DNA of 64,000 nucleotides. It comes from Variovorax sp. PCZ-1 (GTDB lineage: Bacteria > Pseudomonadota > Gammaproteobacteria > Burkholderiales > Burkholderiaceae_C). Location of the stretch: positions 372,001 to 436,000 of the forward strand of contig NZ_JAHCDN010000002.1 of assembly GCF_018413605.1 (NCBI RefSeq), written 5' to 3'. The stretch's first letter is position 1, and every line of letters starts with the position of its first letter. The notes under the pieces are model-generated. The model did not search any database and was not told where the DNA came from. It was given only the letters and a program-made list of their open reading frames with translations. A program made the translations under genes and the position numbers. Shown one piece after another: positions 17,548 to 26,999 of the stretch.

Positions 17548-17605
17548 ATACTATGAAATCAATAGCACTCCGCGCAGGTTACATGCCGGCGATATGCCTC
17601 TTTTG
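17548..17605 (+). repeat. Dispersed repeat copy G, forming the start and signal peptide of sco
   Basis: ATACTATGAAATCAATAGCA, then CTCCGCGCAGGTTACATG and CCGGCG. The ATG start codon of sco is a T-to-G variant of the CTATT box. The repeat is translated in its only stop-free forward frame. Confidence 0.88.
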
Positions 17606-18158
17606 CTTGATATTTGTGCTTCTGGCAGGCTGCGCAGAGAAAAAGCAAGAGTTCAGAAGTATTGATATCACAGGCGCGGAATACGCTAAAGATTTCGCCT
17701 TGCCCGACGTCAATGGACAAACCAAAACCATCGCCGATTTCAAAGGCAAAGCCGTCGTGCTCTTCTTCGGCTTCGCGCAATGCCCCGATGTCTGCCCCAC
17801 CACCATGGCTGAGATTGCAGAAGTGAAAAAATCCCTCGGTAAAGATGGTGAGCGAGTCACCGCAGTCTTCATCACAGTTGACCCAGAGCGCGATAGTCCG
17901 CAAGTGCTCAAAGCCTACATGGAGAGCTTTGACCCAAGCTTCACCGCGCTGCGCGGCACTGTGGCGCAAACTGAAAGCCTAGCCAAGTACTACAAGATTT
18001 ACTACAAAAAAGTCGAAGGCAAAACGCCCACCAGTTACACCATCGACCACACCGCCGCTAGCTTCATCTACGACCCGCAAGGCAAGCTGCGCCTCTACAC
18101 CCGCTACGGCATGGGCGCGCAGGCACTCACAGATGATTTGAAACTTCTCTTGAAGTAA
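17553..18158 (+). CDS. SCO1/SenC family copper chaperone lipoprotein
   Basis: Helps build the CuA site of subunit II. The thioredoxin-fold protein has the copper-binding motif CPDVCPTT and the distant conserved His in YTIDHTAASFIYDP. The N-terminus is a lipoprotein signal peptide with lipobox LLAGC (Cys27 from ATG 17553). A GTG at 17544, overlapping the ctaB stop, is an alternative start. The start codon and the first 13 or so residues (MKSIALRAGYMPA) come from a copy of the dispersed repeat, in the same frame as in mlaA. It is the last gene of the oxidase/haem A block. Confidence 0.94.
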   Translation: MKSIALRAGYMPAICLFCLIFVLLAGCAEKKQEFRSIDITGAEYAKDFALPDVNGQTKTIADFKGKAVVLFFGFAQCPDVCPTTMAEIAEVKKSLGKDGERVTAVFITVDPERDSPQVLKAYMESFDPSFTALRGTVAQTESLAKYYKIYYKKVEGKTPTSYTIDHTAASFIYDPQGKLRLYTRYGMGAQALTDDLKLLLK

Positions 18159-18167
18159 GCGCTTCTC

Positions 18168-19115
18168 TCAAAGCCAAAACGCAGGCACGCTGAGCAATTG
18201 AGAGGCTAACGCGGGATCATCCGCATCCGTCAGCATCAACACTTCACCGGATTGCGCCAGCAAGGCCATGCCTTCCACTTTAGGCGCAGCTTGTAAGAGG
18301 CGCAAATCCAAAACGTGTCCACTTGAATTGAGCACAACCAAGGCGCTGCCCGCGCAAGGCCCATCGGTAAAACTGTCGTGTGTGTTCTCAGCTGTAGCGC
18401 TCACCAGCCAGTGGCCATTAGGCAGGGCAATGCCGTCAGTAGGCGTGAGTGGTATGCCATTCACATCGCCTAAGTCGAGTTTGAAAATCTGCTCAGGCGC
18501 GGGCGCAGTTGTGCGCTCACCCAGCAGCCAAGCTTGGAACTGCGCCGCATCAAAGCAAATGCAGGCACTGCCGCTATCGCCCTTATTGCCGCGCTGCAAG
18601 AGATGCAGATGCTCGCCATGCACAAAGCAGCCTTCGATGTTCAGATCATCAAACTCGCCGTGCAATGGCTGATAAAGCGCGGTCAGATCGAAGCGTTTGG
18701 CTGTGCTTGCCATATTCTCAGAAAGTAAGCCTTGCGCGTTGAGCGGCATCAGCAGGCCAGTATGCCGCTGGTTTTTGGAGCCTGAGCCCAAAGTGAGCAG
18801 CGCGCCTTGCGGGTAACCCGGCATCGCGGGCAGGGCGCACAAGCATTCCAAATCTGGCTTGGCCTTTTTGCGTTGTTTCGCATCGTCAGGCAAATCGCCG
18901 GGAAAGATGCGTAGCAGCTCTACGGCCTCGCCATCGTCCAATACAAAATGCCCCAAGTGATGCTCATCATCAGCCACGGCATAGCAATGATTGCGCCCTT
19001 GCGAATGCAGCAGCACCAAGCCGCTGGCTGAGCTCACATGCGGCTGGCTGCGTGGGTGCTGCGCGGGCTCCACATGCAGCATGCGCAGGAGCTTTGGGTA
19101 GAGTGTTTGGCTCAT
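18168..19115 (-). CDS. DUF6929-like beta-propeller/esterase-like protein
   Basis: A 315-residue soluble protein without a signal peptide. Short repeated strands such as SGLVLLHSQGRNHCYAVADD, GSGSKNQRHTGLLMPL and LPNGHWLVSATAE suggest a beta-propeller, and the layout resembles DUF6929 proteins. No catalytic residues can be assigned. ATG 19115 is preferred because AAGG lies seven bases before it; 19121 is also in frame. It is convergent with sco and divergent from ppnP. The family assignment is tentative. Confidence 0.65.
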   Translation of the reverse strand: MSQTLYPKLLRMLHVEPAQHPRSQPHVSSASGLVLLHSQGRNHCYAVADDEHHLGHFVLDDGEAVELLRIFPGDLPDDAKQRKKAKPDLECLCALPAMPGYPQGALLTLGSGSKNQRHTGLLMPLNAQGLLSENMASTAKRFDLTALYQPLHGEFDDLNIEGCFVHGEHLHLLQRGNKGDSGSACICFDAAQFQAWLLGERTTAPAPEQIFKLDLGDVNGIPLTPTDGIALPNGHWLVSATAENTHDSFTDGPCAGSALVVLNSSGHVLDLRLLQAAPKVEGMALLAQSGEVLMLTDADDPALASQLLSVPAFWL

Positions 19116-19180
19116 GGGCATACCTTAAAATATGTGTTTATTCTGAATCCTATCGCTCCCTAGTGCGAGCGCCCCGCAAA

Positions 19181-19498
19181 ATGACCACAACCTCCTTCCC
19201 CAACGTCACCTTAAGCACCACCGCCAACGTCTATTTCGATGGCAAATGCGTGAGCCACGGCTTCACTTTGCCCGATGGCACGAAAAAATCCGCTGGCGTG
19301 ATTTTGCCCAGCAGCTTGGTGTTTAACACTGGTGCGGCTGAGATCATGGAATGCGTGGCCGGCTCTTGCGAATACAAGCTCGCTGGCTCAGAGGCATGGG
19401 TGAAATCCTCCGCAGGTGAGCAATTCAGTGTCCCCGCCAACAGCAAATTCGATATCCGCTGCAGCGAGCCGTATCACTACATTTGCCACTTTGCTTGA
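19181..19498 (+). CDS. ppnP: Pyrimidine/purine nucleoside phosphorylase (DUF1255, cupin)
   Basis: A 105-residue single-domain cupin that phosphorolyses nucleosides. Family motifs are present: ANVYFDGKCVSHGFTLPDGT, the segment GVILPSS, MECVAGSCEYKL and the C-terminal SVPANSKFDIRC..YHYICHF. Length matches the PpnP/YaiE family. It lies upstream of argG with a dispersed repeat copy between them, and is divergent from the DUF6929-like gene. Confidence 0.93.
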   Translation: MTTTSFPNVTLSTTANVYFDGKCVSHGFTLPDGTKKSAGVILPSSLVFNTGAAEIMECVAGSCEYKLAGSEAWVKSSAGEQFSVPANSKFDIRCSEPYHYICHFA

Positions 19499-19506
19499 CT
19501 TTCCAA

Positions 19507-19570
19507 TTACTATTAATTTAATAGCACTCTGCGCAGATCCTATGCCGGCGAAGTGCCTAAAACGTGCTTA
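19507..19570 (+). repeat. Dispersed repeat copy B, just upstream of argG
   Basis: Nearly identical to copy A: TACTATTAATTTAATAGCAC, TCTGCGCAGATCCTATG, CCGGCGAAGTGCCTAAAACG. It ends about four bases before the argG start codon, so any hairpin would lie in the ribosome-binding region. Confidence 0.92.
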
Positions 19571-19571
19571 A

Positions 19572-20909
<1,338 letters not shown>

Positions 20910-20920
20910 AGGCTCAAATA

Positions 20921-21442
20921 ATGCCTTCGACCAAGTGGCTACGTCAACACTATCGGTACTTGCACCCTGAAGTGCGTCAAGTACTGATGGTGGGAGAGTC
21001 TGCATCGCGGAAACCGCATCGTAGCTATGAATCGCGACTCAGGAAAACTATAAAAAGGCATCCTGACTCACATCCATTGTTATCGACTTTGATCAATTTG
21101 CTGCGAAGTCAAAAACGATATGTTGAGGCCATTCAGCTTTGGCATCGTAAAAAGAATAAATTCCGCAATAGACCGAATCCGTATTTCCAGCGGGCAACTT
21201 GGGCCATGACTGCGGCAAAGTATTCAGAAGCTGCACATTACCTAGCTTTGTGCATCAGACGGGATACGGGCTACTTTGGTGAAACTGCACACTTTTGGAG
21301 AGCATTTGCGCTCTTTCGTTTGGGTAAAAGTCCTGAGGCTTTAAAGCATCTTGAATCCGTCGCTGAAGACTATACGGAGCCCTATTTTTTTGGTTCAGAA
21401 AGCTGGTCAAAAACACGGCTATTGTCAGAGCTTCATAAATAG
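20921..21442 (+). CDS. Hypothetical TPR-like protein
   Basis: A 173-residue basic protein that I cannot assign to a named family. Helical pairs such as PLLSTLINLLRSQKRYVEAI, YFQRATWAMTAAKYSEAAHY and HFWRAFALFRLGKSPEALKH look like tetratricopeptide repeats, usually protein-protein interaction modules. Base composition is clearly lower in GC than the neighbours, with AAA/TTT-rich codons, which suggests horizontal acquisition. It starts 12 bases after argG and is followed by a terminator-like hairpin. Confidence 0.6.
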   Translation: MPSTKWLRQHYRYLHPEVRQVLMVGESASRKPHRSYESRLRKTIKRHPDSHPLLSTLINLLRSQKRYVEAIQLWHRKKNKFRNRPNPYFQRATWAMTAAKYSEAAHYLALCIRRDTGYFGETAHFWRAFALFRLGKSPEALKHLESVAEDYTEPYFFGSESWSKTRLLSELHK

Positions 21443-21475
21443 CCTTGAAATCTCAAAACGGTATACAATCTATCA

Positions 21476-21507
21476 CCGGGCCCAAGCAATTGAGCTCGGT
21501 TTTTTTT
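21476..21507 (+). terminator. Hairpin plus U-tract between the TPR-like ORF and guaC
   Basis: CCGGGC (21476) pairs with GCTCGG (21494-21499) around a 12-base loop and is followed by eight T. A TATACAAT box at 21462-21469 lies immediately upstream, so this could instead be a leader hairpin in a guaC transcript. Confidence 0.6.
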
Positions 21508-21599
21508 GGCCTTCGATTTCCTCGCACGGCACACAAAAACCGGGCCACTTCCAAGCGCTCAAATCAATCTGAGATGGTTTTTTTGAAAGACTTGTGAAC

Positions 21600-22577
21600 A
21601 TGGAAATTTTTGATTACGACAATATTCTTTTGCTGCCTCGCAAATGCCGCGTAGAGAGCCGCAGCGAGTGTGATTCCAGCGTGGAGCTGGGCGGGCGCAG
21701 TTTCAAGATTCCGGTGGTTCCTGCCAATATGAAGACGGTGGTGAACGAGGAGATTTGCGTGACTTTGGCCAAGGGCGGCTATTTTTACGTGATGCATCGC
21801 TTTGACATCGACAACGTGGCTTTCGTGAAAGCGATGGCCGCGCAGGGCGTGTATTCCTCGATTTCGCTCGGCGTGAAGAAGCCGGATTACGACACGGTGG
21901 ATGCGTTTGTGGCCCAAGGCCTGTGCCCTGACTACATCACGATTGACATCGCGCACGGCCATGCCGATAGCGTGAAAAACATGATTAGCTATTTGAAAGA
22001 GAAGCTGCCCAAAGCCTTCGTGATCGCGGGCAATGTGGGTACGCCCGAGGCCATCATTGATTTGGAAAACTGGGGCGCGGACGCGACCAAGGTGGGCATC
22101 GGCCCCGGCAAGGTCTGCATCACGAAGATGAAAACCGGCTTTGGCACGGGCGGCTGGCAGCTCTCCGCGCTCAAGTGGTGCGCACGCGTGGCGACCAAGC
22201 CGATCATTGCGGATGGCGGCATCCGCGAGCATGGCGATATCGCAAAATCCATCCGCTTCGGCGCCACGATGGTGATGATCGGATCGATGCTGGCTGGCCA
22301 CGAAGAATCGCCGGGCAAAACTGTTGAGGTGGACGGCAAGCTCTTCAAGGAATACTACGGCTCAGCCTCTGATTTCAACAAAGGCGAATACAAGCACGTG
22401 GAAGGCAAGCGCATTTTGGAGCCAATCAAAGGCAAGCTATCCGACACGCTGCGCGAGATGCAGGAAGACGTGCAAAGCTCAATCAGCTATGCCGGCGGCA
22501 AGAAGCTCATGGACATCCGCAAGGTCAATTACGTGATCTTGGGTGGCGACAATGCGGGCGAGCATTTGCTGATGTGA
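21600..22577 (+). CDS. guaC: GMP reductase
   Basis: Converts GMP to IMP with NADPH in purine salvage. The 325-residue TIM-barrel protein of the IMPDH/GMPR superfamily shows the catalytic cysteine loop [19 protein letters not shown] and the phosphate-binding segment [23 protein letters not shown] domains are absent, which separates it from IMP dehydrogenase. ATG 21600 is preferred to an in-frame GTG two codons earlier. A leader of about 130 bases contains a hairpin with a U-tract that may be regulatory. Confidence 0.95.
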   Translation: MEIFDYDNILLLPRKCRVESRSECDSSVELGGRSFKIPVVPANMKTVVNEEICVTLAKGGYFYVMHRFDIDNVAFVKAMAAQGVYSSISLGVKKPDYDTVDAFVAQGLCPDYITIDIAHGHADSVKNMISYLKEKLPKAFVIAGNVGTPEAIIDLENWGADATKVGIGPGKVCITKMKTGFGTGGWQLSALKWCARVATKPIIADGGIREHGDIAKSIRFGATMVMIGSMLAGHEESPGKTVEVDGKLFKEYYGSASDFNKGEYKHVEGKRILEPIKGKLSDTLREMQEDVQSSISYAGGKKLMDIRKVNYVILGGDNAGEHLLM

Positions 22578-22588
22578 GTTTGATGGGG

Positions 22589-22646
22589 TGCTATTCAATA
22601 TATAGCAACTTGCGCAGATTCCATGCCGGAAAAGTGCTTATTTGGC
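22589..22646 (+). repeat. Dispersed repeat copy C, overlapping the esterase stop codon
   Basis: TGCTATTCAATATATAGCAA, CTTGCGCAGATTCCATG, CCGGAAAAGTGCTTATTTGG. The TAA stop of the minus-strand esterase (22638-22640) lies inside the tail of the repeat. Confidence 0.88.
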
Positions 22647-23510
22647 CAATAAATCTAAGGCTAAATCATGCGTACGCTGGCCAGGTGTGCACAGTGCTTC
22701 GAGCACGCTGAAATGATTTTTTCCGGGCACGGTTTCGCAAACAGGGACACAGCTTTTGTCCCAAGCTTGTTGGATCAAACGGTTTTGCCGTTTGAATTCA
22801 TCGCTTTCATCGTCGCCACATAGCGCGGTGAGTTGGCCTTGTGGGGCAGGGAAGTAAGCGGGGCTGCAGCGCTGCACTTGCTGTTCAGTAAGTCGCAAAT
22901 CGCCTTGCAGATATGGGCTGTGCATGATGGGGGCGAGATCGTGCAGGCCGGAGAGGCTGAGTGCGTTGCGCACGAGTTGCTTGGGCAAATCAGCGCTGAA
23001 CTTTTTCCATACGCAGGCAAGCAGCATTGCGGCGAGATGCCCGCCCGCAGAATGGCCAATCACGCTGATGCGCTGCGGATCGCCGCCGTATTGCGCGATA
23101 TTTCGATACACCCACGCGAGCGCTTGTACTTGCGTGAGCACGAGTTGCTCCATCGTCACAGCCGGGCAGAGTGGGTAATTCGGAATCACGACGCATGCAC
23201 CCTCCTGCGTGAACGCGGGTGCGACGAAGCTGTGATCCGCTTTGTCCAAGCTGCGCCAATAGCCACCGTGGATGAAGACCAAAACAGGCGCTTTCTTCGC
23301 TTTGTCTTCTGCTGGAAACACGTCAAGCGTTTCTGCAGCACCGCCATGGCTATAAGGCAAACTCAAGTGACAAGCTTGCGAATTGCGCGCTACAGCTGAG
23401 TCTGCCTGCCAGCGCTGAAAGTGCGTAGCGAATTCAGGCACACGCAGGCGGTTGTTGAATTGGCTATCCAGATAAGCGGGGTCGTTTTGAAAAGAAAAAT
23501 GGGATTCCAT
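22638..23510 (-). CDS. Alpha/beta hydrolase, arylformamidase/esterase-like
   Basis: A 290-residue hydrolase with the HSL/KynB-type oxyanion motif FIHGGYWRSLDK and the nucleophile elbow VIGHSAGGHLAAML (Ser of GHSAG). A C-terminal Asp in CGDDESDEF and His in PGKNHFSVLEAL complete a plausible triad. The sequence resembles kynurenine formamidase-like esterases, but no kyn genes are nearby, so the substrate is open. The last codons (LLAK and stop) lie in the tail of a dispersed repeat copy. Its start is eight bases after the stop of the next minus-strand gene. Confidence 0.87.
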   Translation of the reverse strand: MESHFSFQNDPAYLDSQFNNRLRVPEFATHFQRWQADSAVARNSQACHLSLPYSHGGAAETLDVFPAEDKAKKAPVLVFIHGGYWRSLDKADHSFVAPAFTQEGACVVIPNYPLCPAVTMEQLVLTQVQALAWVYRNIAQYGGDPQRISVIGHSAGGHLAAMLLACVWKKFSADLPKQLVRNALSLSGLHDLAPIMHSPYLQGDLRLTEQQVQRCSPAYFPAPQGQLTALCGDDESDEFKRQNRLIQQAWDKSCVPVCETVPGKNHFSVLEALCTPGQRTHDLALDLLAK

Positions 23511-23518
23511 GAGTTGCC

Positions 23519-25147
23519 TTAATTAGCGGAATAATTTTGCACATGCTCCCACACCTGTGAGATCACCACCGAGCCCTCGCCCACCGATGAGGCAACACGC
23601 TTGACCGAACCCGCACGCACATCGCCGACTGCGAAGATGCCGGGCACAGAGGTGGCATAAGGCGAGCTCGCGCCTGCTAATGCACCAGTTTTCACAAAGC
23701 CTTTTTCATCCAAATCCACCACGCCTTCTAGCCAGGCAGTATTGGGGCGTGCGCCCACCATGAGGAACAGGCCACAGGCTCCGATGTGCCGGCTTTGGCC
23801 GCTGGCGCTGTTTGCAATCGTCACTGCCTGAAGCTGGCTCTGCCCATGCAGCTCAGTCGCGCCCGTGTTCAGATGAATCGTGATTTTGGGATCGGCTTCC
23901 AAGCGGGAGAGCAAATAGTCTGACATAGAAGCTGCCAGCGAAGAGCCGCGAACGAGCACATGCACATGCTGCGCAAAACGGCTTAAAAACATCGCAGCCT
24001 GCCCCGCAGAATTGCCGCCGCCCACCACGATGGCGTTCGAGCTTCGGCAAAAGCGCGCTTCCATATCGGTGGCTGCGTAATAGACACCAGCGCCTTCAAA
24101 TTCCTCCAAACGAGGCAAGGCCAAGCGTTGATATTGCACACCTGTCGCCACCACCACAGCTTTGGCGCAAATCTCGCGCGCATCAGAGAGCGTGGCGCAA
24201 AACAAGCCGTCTTCTCGTTTCTCTAGCCGCATCACGCGATGCGGCATGGCAAAGCGTGTGCCGAATTTCATCGCTTGAATTTCACCGCGCCAAACGAGAT
24301 CCGCGCCCGAGATGCCAGTGGGAAAGCCCATGTAATTTTCGATGCGGCTGGATGTACCCGCTTGCCCGCCAATGGCTGCATCTTCGATCACCAATGCATT
24401 CAGGCCTTCCGCGCCCGCATACACGCCAGCCGCCACGCCCGCAGGCCCAGCGCCCACGATGAGCACATCCAGCACTTCTTGAAAATCAACCTCTAAATTG
24501 AGGCCGAGAAGTGCGGCAATTTTTTCTGGTGTGGGGTCTTGGATCACTTGATTGCGGCCAAAGACCACAGCTGACTCGCCCGGCGTAAGCCCACAAACGC
24601 TGCTGATCTCCAGGGCCTCCGCTGTGTCCAGCTCAATCGCTTTGAATGCAATGCGATTGCGGCTGGCAAACTCTGCTACTCGCCGAATCTCTTTGCTTTG
24701 CTCCAAGCCGATGATCTGCAAGCTGCTGTCGCTCGATTCCAATTGCCGCCTGCGCCGCGCTGCAAACACACCGATAATGATGTCAGACATTTCAGGCACG
24801 CTGGACATCAATGAAAGCATCGCCTTGCGTGGCACTTCAATCACTCGCGTAGGCTGCGCAGCGCGCAGCGAAAGTGAAAAGCTGCCGCCGTTCAAAAACG
24901 CAATCTCTCCCACATACTGTCCAGGCCCCAGCGAATGCGCCAGATGGCGCTCACCTGTACGCGGGCTGATCACCTCGACTTCTCCCTCTTCAATCAAGAT
25001 AAAGCGATCAATCGCCAGCCCGGCCTGCGCAACGATCTCGCCCTTGGCATAGCTCTTGGCTGCGCCGATATCGCGCATTGCAGCGATATGGTCTTCAGCC
25101 AAAGGCGTGCGTTTGGATTGGAGAAGGTCGAATGCAATGGTTTCCAT
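23519..25147 (-). CDS. Cyclic-nucleotide-binding / thioredoxin-reductase-like FAD fusion protein
   Basis: A 542-residue fusion. Residues about 20-130 form a CRP-type cyclic-nucleotide-binding domain (GEIVAQAGLAIDRFILIEEG, GEIAFLNGG). After a linker, residues about 225-540 form a thioredoxin-reductase-like flavoprotein with FAD motif LIVGAGPAGVAAGVYA, NAD(P) motif VVGGGNSAGQAAMFL and PGIFAVGDVRAGSVKRVASSVG. The redox-active CxxC of true thioredoxin reductases is missing: the region reads YYAATDMEARF. It therefore cannot reduce thioredoxin by the normal mechanism and may sense a ligand or use another acceptor. ATG 25147 is chosen as it starts the conserved region. Confidence 0.88.
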   Translation of the reverse strand: METIAFDLLQSKRTPLAEDHIAAMRDIGAAKSYAKGEIVAQAGLAIDRFILIEEGEVEVISPRTGERHLAHSLGPGQYVGEIAFLNGGSFSLSLRAAQPTRVIEVPRKAMLSLMSSVPEMSDIIIGVFAARRRRQLESSDSSLQIIGLEQSKEIRRVAEFASRNRIAFKAIELDTAEALEISSVCGLTPGESAVVFGRNQVIQDPTPEKIAALLGLNLEVDFQEVLDVLIVGAGPAGVAAGVYAGAEGLNALVIEDAAIGGQAGTSSRIENYMGFPTGISGADLVWRGEIQAMKFGTRFAMPHRVMRLEKREDGLFCATLSDAREICAKAVVVATGVQYQRLALPRLEEFEGAGVYYAATDMEARFCRSSNAIVVGGGNSAGQAAMFLSRFAQHVHVLVRGSSLAASMSDYLLSRLEADPKITIHLNTGATELHGQSQLQAVTIANSASGQSRHIGACGLFLMVGARPNTAWLEGVVDLDEKGFVKTGALAGASSPYATSVPGIFAVGDVRAGSVKRVASSVGEGSVVISQVWEHVQNYSAN

Positions 25148-25236
25148 GATGAATGAAAGTTTAACGAGATACCTCCCGATCGGTGTTTTGGAATGAAATG
25201 CCCTCTGAAAGAGGGTCAATGGACTCAATCCGTGTT

Positions 25237-25252
25237 CTGTATACAGAGTACA
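25237..25252. promoter_or_regulatory. Candidate GntR operator upstream of the regulator gene
   Basis: CTGTATACAG is a perfect 10-bp palindrome, extended as TGTA-N7-TACA (25238-25252). It lies 8 bases before the regulator start in the divergent region, where an autoregulatory FadR/GntR site is expected. A TACAAT -10-like box overlaps its right side. Confidence 0.45.
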
Positions 25253-25260
25253 ATGAATTA

Positions 25261-25923
25261 ATGACTGCAACTCTGCTCAAAATTGAAGCGACACCAGACT
25301 TAGCGGATCAGGTTTATCGCGCCTTGCTCGATGCCATCAGCGAAGGTTCGCTCGCGCCTGGTGCGCGCATCACGCAGGAGGAGTTGGCGGAGCAATTGGC
25401 GGTGAGTCGCCAGCCAGTGCTGCAAGCGCTGCGGCTGCTGAAGAAAGATGGTTTTATTTTGGATGCGCCGGGGCGCGGGATCTTGGTCGCGCCACTGGAT
25501 GCAGCCTGGCTAGCGAATGTGTATCAGGTGCGCAGTGCTTTGGATGGTTTGGCGGCGCGCTTGGCGAGTGAGTACGGTATGCAGTTGGATAGCGGCTTGA
25601 TCGCGCAAGGGCGCAAAGCCGCGCGCGGCAAAAACATCAAGGCCATGATGGATGCGGATATGGACTTTCATATGGCAATTTATGAGGCGGCGCGCAATCC
25701 ATTGATTGAAGAAAGTGCCAAGCTGCATTGGCGGCATATTCGCCGCGCGATGGGCGCTGTGCTGCAAAGCGCGCCGCTGCGAGAGGCAGTGTGGGATGAG
25801 CATGAGGCGATTGCGAAAGCGATTACTTCTCGTAAGGCCGATACGGCCGAGAAGCTCATGCGCGGTCATGGTGTGAACGCGGGCAACAACTTGCAGCGCC
25901 TCATGAGCGAAGCAGTGGCTTGA
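25261..25923 (+). CDS. GntR/FadR-family transcriptional regulator
   Basis: A 220-residue regulator. Residues about 12-75 are a winged helix (LADQVYRALLDAISEGSLAP, ITQEELAEQLAVSRQPVLQA) and the rest is an all-helical FCD ligand domain (DMDFHMAIYEAARNPLIEES, with the metal-site His residues of this family, HRRAMG-like and HEAI). It is divergent from the cNMP/FAD fusion gene and directly upstream of a dioxygenase and two dehydrogenases on the same strand, so it most likely controls that cluster. ATG 25261 is taken because the open frame upstream overlaps the divergent promoter. Confidence 0.9.
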   Translation: MTATLLKIEATPDLADQVYRALLDAISEGSLAPGARITQEELAEQLAVSRQPVLQALRLLKKDGFILDAPGRGILVAPLDAAWLANVYQVRSALDGLAARLASEYGMQLDSGLIAQGRKAARGKNIKAMMDADMDFHMAIYEAARNPLIEESAKLHWRHIRRAMGAVLQSAPLREAVWDEHEAIAKAITSRKADTAEKLMRGHGVNAGNNLQRLMSEAVA

Positions 25924-25947
25924 AGCTAAGAAAAAAGGAGACAGACG

Positions 25948-26820
25948 ATGAGACTCACCCCCGAACAACTCGCGCAATTTGATCGCGATGGGTATTTGTT
26001 TTTTCCCGGCCATTTCAGCGAGGAAGAGACGAAAACCATGACAGATGCCGTGCCCGAGCTCTACGCGAGGCGCGAGGCTTACAACGTGCGTGAAAAAGGC
26101 TCAGACGCTGTGCGTACAAATTTCGCGGCGCATATGTACAGCGAGCCCTTTGCAAAATTAGCCCGCCATCCGCGCATGATTGAACCTGTGGAGGATTTGT
26201 TTGGCGAGAAGCTTTACATGCATCAGTTCAAAATCAACGGCAAGATGGCGTTTGAAGGCGATGTGTGGCAATGGCATCAGGATTACGGCACATGGCTCAA
26301 CGATGACATGATGCCCACCGAGCGTGCGATGAACATTGCGATTTTTCTGGATGAGGTCAATGAGTTCAACGGCCCGCTGATGTTCATTCCCGGCTCGCAT
26401 AAAAAAGGCGTGGTGAATGCCAAACATGATTTGACGACGACCAGCTATCCGCTGTGGACGGTAGATAACGGCTTGATCACCCAGCTCGTAGATCGCGCAG
26501 GTGGAAAGCAAGGCGGTATCGTGTCACCCAAAGGGCCAGCGGGCTCGATGATTTTGTTTCACTCATGCTTGGTGCATGCATCAAGCAGCAACCTCTCGCC
26601 TTTCAATCGCGTGAGCGTCTATCTCTCGCTCTGTGCGGTCAGCAACCATATCCGCCGCCATAAACGCCCAGAGTACATCGCGCACCGAGATTTCACGCCG
26701 ATTGAATGTTTGCCTGACGATTGCTTGTTGAAAGACTATCCCGTTGATCTGCCTTGGAAAGATGGGCTGCCTGCGAGTGCTCTTCAGACTTCTCTTGACG
26801 AGTTGAAATTAGCAGCTTGA
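25948..26820 (+). CDS. Phytanoyl-CoA dioxygenase (PhyH) family protein
   Basis: A 290-residue Fe(II)/2-oxoglutarate oxygenase. The metal triad is visible as WQWHQDYGTW (HxD) and the distal His in ILFHSCLVHASSSN, with an Arg for 2-oxoglutarate in NRVSVYLS. The segment HQFKINGKMAFEGDVWQWHQ resembles ectoine hydroxylase-type members, but no ect genes are present. A good ribosome-binding site (AAAGGAG) precedes ATG 25948. It probably oxidises the substrate sensed by the upstream GntR protein; the substrate is not known. Confidence 0.87.
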   Translation: MRLTPEQLAQFDRDGYLFFPGHFSEEETKTMTDAVPELYARREAYNVREKGSDAVRTNFAAHMYSEPFAKLARHPRMIEPVEDLFGEKLYMHQFKINGKMAFEGDVWQWHQDYGTWLNDDMMPTERAMNIAIFLDEVNEFNGPLMFIPGSHKKGVVNAKHDLTTTSYPLWTVDNGLITQLVDRAGGKQGGIVSPKGPAGSMILFHSCLVHASSSNLSPFNRVSVYLSLCAVSNHIRRHKRPEYIAHRDFTPIECLPDDCLLKDYPVDLPWKDGLPASALQTSLDELKLAA

Positions 26821-26832
26821 TCACTGGGAAAG

Positions 26833-26974
26833 AATAGAACGCAAAAGACGCAGAAATGAAAATACAGAAGTGAAATCCAAAAAACGTAAAGCAGTTGATT
26901 ATTTTTTCTGGTCTAGTTTTTGTATTTTCTTTTCTGCGTCTTCTGTGCCACTTTTGCGCATTTTGCGTTCTATT
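26833..26974. repeat. Large AT-rich hairpin between the dioxygenase and the SAF oxidoreductase
   Basis: The left arm AATAGAACGCAAAA (26833) plus GACGCAGAAATGAAAATAC (26847) is complementary to GTATTTTCTTTTCTGCGTC (26922-26940) plus TTTTGCGTTCTATT (26961-26974). The right arm carries an extra 20 bases (26941-26960). In RNA this would be a long bulged stem, possibly a terminator, attenuator or mobile palindromic unit. Confidence 0.75.
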
Positions 26975-26999
26975 GTTGGAACACCAAAAACTTTGAACT

